64,000 bases of DNA from Podospora comata. Its lineage: Eukaryota > Ascomycota > Sordariomycetes > Sordariales > Podosporaceae. A model generated the notes under the pieces. That model had not been told where the DNA came from. It saw only the letters and a program-made list of their open reading frames with translations, and made no database searches. Position 1 is the first letter of the stretch. Every line of letters begins with the position of its first letter. Both the position numbers and the translations under genes were made by a program. This document shows, piece by piece, positions 57,146 through 64,000 of this stretch. Location: positions 1,054,001 through 1,118,000 of the forward strand of contig CP071498.1 of assembly GCA_017354895.1 (NCBI GenBank), written 5' to 3'.

Positions 57146-58496
57146 ATGAGCGACGCTGCTGTCAACCAGCCCGAGGTGGCCGTTGAGCAGACCACCGCTG
57201 CCCCTGTGGCCGAGGTCGAGATGGCCGATGCTGCCCCAACTGAGGCTGCCGCTGAGAAGTCGGAGGAGAAAGCCGAGAAGACCGAGGAGCAGACTGGTGC
57301 CACCAAGCCGCTTCCAATGCTCAAGACCACGGCCAAGATCGACACCAACTACAAGAACAACAGAAAGTACGATCCTTCTACTCAGGAAGTCACCGACGAC
57401 CCCGTCCAGATTCGCGCTCAGGTAAGCTCAATTGCAACTGATTGCGTTGAGGCGACTGCTGACAATTGCGCAGGTTGAGTTTTGGTTCAATGACAGCAAC
57501 CTTCCCGGCGACAAGCACATGTGGGAACAGACCGGTGGTCCCGAGAACAAGCCCGTTTCCCTCAAGCACATTTGCAACTTCAAGCGCATGCAGCGCTTCC
57601 AGCCCTACAGTGCCGTCGTGGCTGCTCTTCGCGACAGCACCCTTCTCGAGGTCTCCGGCGAAGAAGGCGAGGAAGTCATCAAACGCAAGGTTCCCTATGT
57701 TCTCTCCACGCTCTCGCCACAGGAACGCCAGGCCAGAAGCGTCTACGTCAAGGGCTTTGGCGACGAGCACGGTTCCAGCCAGTTTGAGATCGAGCAATTC
57801 TTTTCCCAGTTCGGCAAGGTTCAGCAACTTAAGCTCCGCCGCACCAACGAGAACCTCTTCAAGGGGTCCGTGTTCGTTGAATTTGATTCGGAGGAGACTG
57901 CCGACGCCTTCGTCAACAAGGAGCCTGCCGCAACGTGGAAAGGCCATGAGTTATTGATCATGAAGAAGGGCGAGTATTGTGAGATGAAGGCGAAAGAGAT
58001 CAAGGAGGGCAAGATCCAAGCATCAAACTCCCGCAAGTCCACCTTCTGGGAGGGTAAGGAAAAGACCTCGACCCGTGGCGGTCGCGGTGGCGCTCGTGGT
58101 GGCCGCGGTGGCCGTGACAACCGCAATGGCGATAACAATGAGGATAAAAAGAATGGTTTCAAGGGTGGTCGTGGTGGGCGTGGCGGGCGTGGCAGGGGAG
58201 GTCGCGGTGGCCGTGGTGGCAACAGGGATAATAATAAGGGACGGGATGGGAAGAGGGAAGAGAAAAAGCCCGCCGTTAACGAGTATGTTCCGTCATCTTG
58301 TCTTTGACATCGGTCCATTGCTAACTCATTGTTTCACAGCGGCGAGATGCCTACCATTCAGGCCACGAACGAAAAGGGCGAGGTCGTCGTCAAGCCTGCC
58401 GAGGCCAACGGCAAGCGCGCCCGCGAGAACGACGAGGCGGCTGCTCCCCCGGCCAAGAAGGTCGACACCAAGACTGAGACTGCCGCCGCGCAATAA
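57146..58496 (+). CDS. LHP1: La RNA-binding protein (413 aa)
   Basis: Binds the 3' UUU-OH ends of new RNA polymerase III transcripts and chaperones tRNA and snRNA maturation in the nucleus. Exons 57146-57421, 57474-58282 and 58340-58496. After an acidic Ala/Glu-rich N-terminus comes the La motif (QVEFWFNDSNLPGDKHMW, VSLKHICNFKRMQRF, ALRDSTLLEVS), then an RRM (ARSVYVKGFGDE, FSQFGKVQQLKLRR, KGSVFVEFDSEETAD). The tail has many RGG/GGRGG boxes, then, across the last intron, a Lys/Arg/Ala end with KRAREND and PAKKVD. RGG-rich tails are typical of filamentous fungi. Intron 1 cuts just before the La motif core. Confidence 0.94.
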
Positions 58497-59132
58497 AGGA
58501 GAGAGGGAGATTTACGACTCGATGTGGAGATTTTTTGCAGCATCAAGGAAAAAAAAAAGGTACATTTCATTCAGGCCATCGACACCACATTTGCATCTTC
58601 CCTTTTGGCGGACAGATTGGGGACTGTCAAAGATATCCGGATGCTTTGCGTTGTAAAATTAGAGATTACTCTGGGCTGGCGTTTTAGGGTGGGTCACGTT
58701 GGGGGCTCTCTGGTTCTTTTTTCCATACCGGACAGGTTGATTTTAGGGGAATATTATCAGCGTTTTGCTATCAAGTGGTTTGATGAGATGAATGGTGATT
58801 TGTGTAACTCTTTCAAACCATATGCGTTTTGTAAGTGACATTGTTGATATACTATAACACGCATTTTTGGGGGGGACTTGAGAAACAGACATTTTGCTGC
58901 CGGGTTTCCAAATTTGTGTGTTGAAATATTGATCGTTTGAGAGGAAGATGAAATTAGCCTATCGTGTCTTTTGATGAACGTTGTCGTAAAACTCACATTC
59001 TCGCCGTGCCCTTGTAATCGCCATGATGCTGAAATCCTATCATCATCAGTGGCCATGTTGATCTAGCGTGAAATATATCTCCTCGTTGGGGTGGCCGTCC
59101 TCGATTTCAAACTTTCCATTTCCCCCCCCCCG
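58497..59132. other. Intergenic between convergent genes
   Basis: 3' flanks of the La gene (plus) and G-patch gene (minus). T/A-rich, with short poly-A and poly-G runs. No gene seen. Confidence 0.6.
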
Positions 59133-59852
59133 TCAAGACGCCTCTTTGCCTAGGTACTTTTCCCACTTATCCTCGGCAAACAACTCCTTCATTATCCTGC
59201 CCTTTTTCTTCTTTTCTTGCTCGTATTGCTTTCTGGCTTTTTTGGCGTCTAGTAATTTCTCTTTAGGCCGTGGTATATTTTTTGTTCCCTTTGGAAGTTC
59301 AACCCCTAACCCAAACCTGTTGTCTTTTGGCTTTGGCTTGAGGGGGTGTGCGATACCCTGCTGATCAGACCCCAAACCCCTTCTGGAATCTGGATCCCAA
59401 CCTTGGGAGGATAGATACTGCAACCCCATGCGGGAGCGGTCGAGGGAGGAGGGGGGATGGGAGTGGGGGAGGGAGAGTTGGTGGGGGAGGGAGAGTTCGT
59501 GGTTGGGGAGGATGGGGAGATTGCAACTTGGGCAGAGGGGGGGTGTTGGGGAGGGTTTTGTTGATGGGGGATCTGAGTGGTTGTTATCTGGGGAGTTTTC
59601 ATGTCCCATGGGTGGTTTTGGTTCTGGTGGGAGGACGAGACCGAGATAGAGGTCGGATATTGACTTTGACGTATCCCGTGCTGGCTCGTCGGTGGAGACT
59701 GTCTTGAGAGAGGAGGATGCCGGGACAAAGGTTACCGGGTTGCGGTAGAGGCCGGAGCCGAAGGGGCGTTTTTGCTGGAGGGGGATTTCATCTTCTGGGG
59801 TGTCGAATGGGTCGATGGGGAGGGTGGGAGTAGGTTCTAGTGGTGGTGGCAT
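59133..59852 (-). CDS. G-patch-like domain protein (239 aa)
   Basis: Single exon; start at 59852. The N-terminal half is Pro-rich (PFDTPEDEIPLQQKRPFG, ISDLYLGLVLPPEP), with one CxxC pair in LCPSCNLPILPNHEL, a possible half zinc knuckle. The G-patch-like core is LQYLSSQGWDPDSRRGLG, then GIAHPLKPKPKDNRFGLGV, followed by a basic helical end (LLDAKKARKQYEQEKKKKG). G-patch proteins activate DEAH helicases in splicing or ribosome biogenesis. The match in order and spacing is good, but the exact orthologue is not certain (Cmg1-like proteins of yeast are one candidate). Confidence 0.75.
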   Translation of the reverse strand: MPPPLEPTPTLPIDPFDTPEDEIPLQQKRPFGSGLYRNPVTFVPASSSLKTVSTDEPARDTSKSISDLYLGLVLPPEPKPPMGHENSPDNNHSDPPSTKPSPTPPLCPSCNLPILPNHELSLPHQLSLPHSHPPSSLDRSRMGLQYLSSQGWDPDSRRGLGSDQQGIAHPLKPKPKDNRFGLGVELPKGTKNIPRPKEKLLDAKKARKQYEQEKKKKGRIMKELFAEDKWEKYLGKEAS

Positions 59853-60187
59853 TTTTTGTGGTTTGTGAGGGGTGAAGGTGTCTGTGAAGATGAAGATGAA
59901 GGTGAAAGTGAGGACGAAGAATTGAGGTGCAAACGCAAAGAAAGCTTGGCTCCCGATCCCTGTTCAACCAACTTAAAAAAAAGCCCGCCCCACATTTGAA
60001 TCAGGGGTGAGAGAGCAACCTACGTCAGCTAGGCTGGAGAGCATTCGTGTCCAAATTTATTATTTTTCGTCGTTCAAAATCCCCTATTCGCGACCAAACC
60101 CGCCTCCTTCGCGACAACTCGACACTCCTTTTTTTTCCAAAATTAAAATAAAAATAATGCCCCCATAACCACACACAATCCACCAAA
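59853..60187. promoter_or_regulatory. Bidirectional promoter region (G-patch gene / SDR gene)
   Basis: Only 335 bp separate the divergent starts at 59852 (minus) and 60188 (plus), so both promoters must overlap. The SDR side contains an A/T-rich block (60055-60070, 60125-60160) just before its ATG. No specific motif identified. Confidence 0.5.
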
Positions 60188-61441
60188 ATGCCCCTCCCCT
60201 TCCTCGCCTCCCTCTACTTCGACGGCCTCCCCCCCTGGTTCCCCGACCCCCTCGTCGCCCTCAAATACACCACCGCTCTCGGCTCCCTCGCCCTCACAAA
60301 ATGGTACACCTCCGGCCGTCCCAACCCCTCCGAGCGCAAGCTCCACGGCCGCGTGGTAATCATGACGGGCGGCACCTCCGGAATCGGCGCCAAAACAGCC
60401 TTCCAGCTCGCCTCCCGAGGCGCCCAGCTCTGCCTCCTAACCCGACAACCCCCGAACGACCCCTTTCTAGTCGATTACATCGACGACCTCCGCACCCGCA
60501 CAAACAACCAAATGATCTACGCCGAACAAGTCGACCTCGCCTCCCTCCACAGCATCCGCCAGTTTGCGACAAAATGGATCGACAACGCGCCCCCGAGAAG
60601 GCTAGACATGGTTGTCCTCTGCGCCGCAACGCTCACCACCCCCGGGCATAAGAGAAGCGAGACAGAAGAGGGGATCGAGACGGAGTGGATGGTCAATTAC
60701 CTCGCCAACGTCCACCTGCTAGGGATTTTGAGTCCCGCGATCAAGGCCCAGCCGTTTGACAGGGACGTGAGGATCATCATCCCTACCTGCAGCAGCTACA
60801 TTGGGGCGCCGAAGCTGGAGCCGGGGGATGTGACAGACAAGACGAGATTTTGGTCACCGAAGCTGGCGTATGCGAGGAGCAAGCTTGCGTTGATGGTTTT
60901 TGCAAAGACGTATCAGAAGCATCTAGATGCGTACAAGAGGCCGGATCAGCTGCCGATGAATGCGAGGGTTGTGATTGTTGATCCGGGGTTTGCGAGGACG
61001 GTGGGGATGAGGAGGTGGTTGACTAGGGGGTCACTTTTGGGCTTGTTTCTCTACGTGGTTTTCTACTTTGTTGCGTGGTTGTTATTGAAGAGCCCGAATA
61101 TGGCTGCGCAGAGCATTTTGTTTGCGGCTATGGATGGGGGGTTGTTGAGGGGACCAGGGGGCAAGTTTATCAAGGAGTGTATGGAGGTTGACTTTGCGAG
61201 GAGAGACATTGAAGACGAAGAAGTGGCCAAGAAGCTGTGGGAGGAAAGTGATAAGTTGATTGAGAAGACGGAGAAGGCTTCTGCACTGAGAAGGGCGAGG
61301 GAGAAGAAGGAAAAGGAGGAGAGGGAGAAGGTGGAGGAGATTGAGAGCTTGGTGGAGACTATCAAGAAGGGGAAGGCGAAGCAGGGGGAGGAGACGAAGA
61401 AGAAGAAGAAGAAGACGACGACGACGACGACGACGGATTAA
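60188..61441 (+). CDS. Membrane-associated short-chain dehydrogenase/reductase (417 aa)
   Basis: NAD(P)-dependent oxidoreductase of the classical SDR fold. Single exon; start AAAATGCCC at 60188. Cofactor-binding VVIMTGGTSGIG (TGxxxGIG, residues 60-67), DLASLHSIRQ, LCAATLTTPG in place of the usual NNAG, CSSYIGAP, and the catalytic SPKLAYARSKLALMVF (YxxxK). IVDPGFARTVGMRR follows. An N-terminal amphipathic stretch and a hydrophobic segment (SLLGLFLYVVFYFVAWLLL) suggest ER or lipid-droplet attachment, as in Env9/retinol-dehydrogenase-like proteins. The C-terminal 100 residues are a charged coiled-coil ending in poly-Lys and poly-Thr from AAG and ACG repeats. Substrate unknown. Confidence 0.85.
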   Translation: MPLPFLASLYFDGLPPWFPDPLVALKYTTALGSLALTKWYTSGRPNPSERKLHGRVVIMTGGTSGIGAKTAFQLASRGAQLCLLTRQPPNDPFLVDYIDDLRTRTNNQMIYAEQVDLASLHSIRQFATKWIDNAPPRRLDMVVLCAATLTTPGHKRSETEEGIETEWMVNYLANVHLLGILSPAIKAQPFDRDVRIIIPTCSSYIGAPKLEPGDVTDKTRFWSPKLAYARSKLALMVFAKTYQKHLDAYKRPDQLPMNARVVIVDPGFARTVGMRRWLTRGSLLGLFLYVVFYFVAWLLLKSPNMAAQSILFAAMDGGLLRGPGGKFIKECMEVDFARRDIEDEEVAKKLWEESDKLIEKTEKASALRRAREKKEKEEREKVEEIESLVETIKKGKAKQGEETKKKKKKTTTTTTTD

Positions 61442-61827
61442 AGTGCGAAACAATAGGGGGGTGGAAGGAAGTGAGTGTTGAGTTATACCTATAGGGTATT
61501 TCTCGGCGTGTGGTGGTGGTCAGACCGATGGGCCGGCCGGGCTTATCCGTTGATCAATCGGTCGCTCGGTATGTTTTGGTCAGAGCGGGGCCCAAGCCCG
61601 CATCTCGGCACTTCACGTGCGACCGGACGGACGTCATTGAAGCGACCTCACTTCAGCTATTCATCATCATCATCATCAAACATATCGGTTCATCATCACG
61701 ACAAAGTTCCCATCATTACACACCAGATCTCTATCAAATCTCATAATTTCAAACGACAGGCCAGCCCTTTTCCATCAGCTCAAAGGTCACCTCACGAGCC
61801 GAGGTTCCAAATCAGACAGCGCAAGCA

Positions 61828-62130
61828 ATGGCAGCTACACTACCACCACCGCCAGCGCTCAGCAGCCAACAACATCCACGACAAGAGTTCATTGTGCCAT
61901 GTCAAGCTGTCTGGCCACATGCACAACCAAATCCCGCACAAATACAACAACGCCCACCGCCACAGCCAGCCTTCAACCCTGCACACTGTCACCCAGTCTT
62001 CTTCAGCGATAAGCTCCGGCGTCCGCCATTTGCCCTAGGGTCAGGGCCACAGTTGAACCCAGTCGCGCATGGATATGTATACCAGGATGGGACAAGGCCA
62101 AACGGCAAAACTAGTGGATCGAGGTTATGA
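61828..62130 (+). CDS. Short hypothetical protein (100 aa), Pro-rich
   Basis: ATG at 61828 (CAAGCAATGGCA). The frame reads a PPPP-containing start, QEFIVPCQAVWPHAQPN, FNPAHCHPVFFSDKLRRPPF and HGYVYQDGTRPNG, then stops at 62130. The composition is plausible for a small disordered protein but no family is recognised, and the gene would end about 330 bp from the convergent SNARE gene's stop. Could be chance. Confidence 0.3.
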   Translation: MAATLPPPPALSSQQHPRQEFIVPCQAVWPHAQPNPAQIQQRPPPQPAFNPAHCHPVFFSDKLRRPPFALGSGPQLNPVAHGYVYQDGTRPNGKTSGSRL

Positions 62131-62459
62131 GGTTATTCAAGCGATATAGAGGCAAGGCAACGAAACGAACGACGCGTGTATAGATAATATCAGTACAATA
62201 CAAGTACAACCCAAGCTCATAAGCAAGAGGGCAAACATCATAAACGAGAGAGCCCATATACCACGGGCAAGGAAATAATAGAACAAAACATTCCCAAACT
62301 CAGACAACACAATTTGAAACCCATGAGTTCGCCTGCTTATACCCATCCCAAAACCAAACCCAAACCCAAAACTTCCCATCACCCCTTCTTCCGCCCACAG
62401 GATTTAAAAAAAAGAAAAAAAATATTGCTTGTGCAGGAACACAGTGTGATCGCATAACC

Positions 62460-63317
62460 CTAAGGAAGATTATTCTTCACACTCACCACCACCGTCACAA
62501 TAATCAACACCAAAACCAACCCCAACAGCCCCATCAGCTTTACATTCTTCCACCACATCCTCCTCTTCAGCCCCCTGCTCCTCACGCGAAACTCCCTTGC
62601 TGACCCGCCCAGGCGATCAGTCTTGTCGACAAGCAGGTCGATGCGTTCCCCTCTCTCCAACAGGCCCTCAATGTTTCTCGTCATGATGCCCCTCACATCC
62701 TCGATCTCCCTCTGGGCGGTACGAATGGCGTCGTCCTGCTCGGCGTTGTCTTCTCCTCTCACATTGTTGGTGCCGTACTCGATCATGAGCCTCTTTAGGT
62801 CAGAGTTCAGAGAGGCGCAGCCGTAGTTTGGGAGGGTGGCGAGGTCGGTTGATTGAGGGGGGTAGGCCTGGGGAGGTAGGGGTTAGTATGATACAGTCCT
62901 TTGGGGACTTTAGTGCGTGTATAATCAAGGGGGAAGGGGGAAGGGGGTGGGACGTACGGCGAGGAATTTAGTTCGGATCGCGGTGAGGTAGTTGAACGAG
63001 ATGCGTCGGGATACGGAGGACGAGTCGGAGATCACGAGGAACGTGAGGGGGAGGGGGGACTCGGAGATGTAGTTGATGTGGTAGGTTCCGTGGGTGTAGG
63101 TTAGCTTTTGGGGGGTGGAGTGGTCGATTTTGGGGAGGATGAGGGTTGCTAGTTGGGGGAGGTTGGGGGAGGAGGAGGTGGAGGATTCGGTTAGGAGGGT
63201 GGAGGAGTAGGATATGCAGGAGCTGAGGGGGAGAGAGAGGTTAGTATTGAGGTGAGATAGGGTGGGAGAGGGATGGACGTACTAGAGGAGGGGGGTGGAG
63301 GTGGATGAGGAGGCCAT
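62460..63317 (-). CDS. Longin-domain R-SNARE, VAMP7/Nyv1-like (235 aa)
   Basis: v-SNARE of the synaptobrevin superfamily, acting in vesicle fusion with the vacuole or late endosome. Exons 63317-63283, 63222-62958 and 62867-62460. An N-terminal longin domain spans about residues 1-120 (YSCISYSSTLLTESS, TYTHGTYHINYISESP, LTFLVISDSSSVSRR, FNYLTAIRTKFLA). The SNARE motif follows (QREIEDVRGIMTRNIEGLL, then ERGERIDLLVDKTDRLGG) with the zero-layer Arg within GERIDLL. RRMWWKNVKLM precedes the C-terminal membrane anchor (LLGLVLVLIIVTVVVSV). Ykt6 and Sec22 are excluded by the tail and linker. Intron 1 is phase 2 directly after a 35-base first exon; intron 2 is phase 0. Confidence 0.9.
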
Positions 63318-63829
63318 TTTGATGGTGGTTGTGGTCTATCCAGTGGTGGTGGCGATGGCTTGGTGAGAAGCTTGCGGGTTGATTGATTGATTGCCGGATG
63401 TATATGGACGCGCCGATGAAGAATCGAAGCTACTGCGCGTGTATGATGTGAGCGAGCGATTGATGATCACAAGTCTACGAATCGGGGGGTTGTGTGGACG
63501 GAGAAGAGGTCTTCTGTGGAATGCACAATGACGAAGCGTTGGCAGTTCCGCACGGTGGAAACCCTTACCCAACGGTTGGAAACGCCAAGCCCAGGTCCCT
63601 GCTACCGTGGGGGCGGGTCTTGGCAGAAGAGGAAGTTGAAAATCTCCGATAAGATAACAACTTTTTGTTTTGGGACGTGAACCGCCACCACTGACACCCC
63701 CCTACGATTGTTATACAACCACGAACGACCGAGTTTACGGGGACAAACGAGCGGCCGATTTAGACGGGGAGTCAGCGAGAGACTGCGCACGCACCCCAGG
63801 AGGATGGTGTCGAAACCCACGCTCCCGAC
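63318..63829. other. Divergent intergenic region
   Basis: Upstream DNA of the R-SNARE gene (minus) and of the partial gene beginning at 63830 (plus). Short frames on both strands have no family content. Confidence 0.5.
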
Positions 63830-64000
63830 ATGAACGCCCTGCTCAGGAATGCCTACAAGTGGCCGAAATGCACACCACCAGTGTCCGTAGCAGCGTTTTC
63901 CACCGCGCCGTCGCCGTGGCGCAAAGCAGCCAACTCGTCGTCCAAGTCCAGGGAGCGTGAGAGGAACATTATAAATTTGCACCACGAAATCAACGACAGC
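63830..64000 (+). CDS. 5' part of a gene, cut by the window end
   Basis: ATG at 63830 opens a frame that stays open for 57 codons to the end of the window. The first half (MNALLRNAYKWPKCTPPVSV, AAFSTAPSPWRKAAN) is rich in Arg, Ser, Ala and Lys, has no acids and an FST motif, and looks like a mitochondrial presequence; the rest (SKSRERERNIINLHHEINDS) is charged and hydrophilic. The product is unknown because the body of the gene lies outside. Confidence 0.45.
   Translation, partial: MNALLRNAYKWPKCTPPVSVAAFSTAPSPWRKAANSSSKSRERERNIINLHHEINDS

Noticed and set aside
1-64000. CRISPR arrays, rRNA genes, transposase genes, NRPS/PKS clusters
   Set aside because: Looked for and not seen; the gene structure is that of eukaryotic nuclear DNA.

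Overview
The window looks like nuclear DNA of a filamentous ascomycete, most likely a sordariomycete of the order Sordariales. Genes are interrupted by short introns (about 50-80 bp) with GTANGT-type donors. Starts sit in CA-rich 5' leaders, and intergenic DNA carries GTAGGTAGG runs and simple repeats. AT-rich and C-to-T/G-to-A decayed stretches suggest repeat-induced point mutation (RIP). No rRNA, CRISPR, transposase or secondary-metabolite cluster was seen.

The left part (about 4.1-23.6 kb) is dominated by one theme: genes carrying a short (~50 aa) Myb/SANT-like helical domain. From left to right these are a 298-aa protein (4.1-5.1 kb, minus); a tandem array of six minus-strand first exons (12.1-14.4 kb) spaced about 390-460 bp apart, of which only the last is followed by a recognisable second exon; a 285-aa protein with an AT-hook (14.9-16.1 kb, minus); and two larger plus-strand proteins (18.1-19.4 and 22.7-23.6 kb). 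In the array every first exon ends in a phase-2 donor at the same place in the domain. The only continuation of the domain (QH-x-Q-x-LRR) found in the array lies in the exon at 11695-12039. The array could therefore be a set of mini-genes, or alternative first exons sharing one constant tail. This is the most unusual feature of the window. A decayed gene with one frameshift and one in-frame stop lies at 6.6-7.8 kb.

The middle (25-42 kb) holds mostly housekeeping genes: a KPWE-motif protein resembling the PEX39 peroxisomal import factor, a mitochondrial PP2C phosphatase, a flavocytochrome b2-type lactate dehydrogenase, a conserved acidic-tail protein of unknown function, a single-pass membrane protein with an Apple/PAN-like Cys region, and the PP4 regulatory subunit Psy2/SMEK, which has a GC-AG intron. 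Between them are an AT-rich RIP-like relic (26.9-27.8 kb) and a decayed tRNA-like element (37.4-37.6 kb).

The right part (48-64 kb) holds a fungal conserved Ser/Pro-rich protein, ALG5 dolichyl-phosphate glucosyltransferase, mitochondrial ribosomal protein uS4m (NAM9), the La RNA chaperone, a G-patch protein, a membrane-anchored short-chain dehydrogenase, a longin-type R-SNARE and the 5' end of one more gene. uS4m/La and G-patch/SDR are divergent pairs sharing promoters. A gene-poor stretch of about 6 kb separates PSY2 from the gene at 48.2 kb.

Coordinates of spliced genes are outer bounds; exon bounds are given in the evidence. All splice sites were read by eye from consensus and reading-frame continuity.
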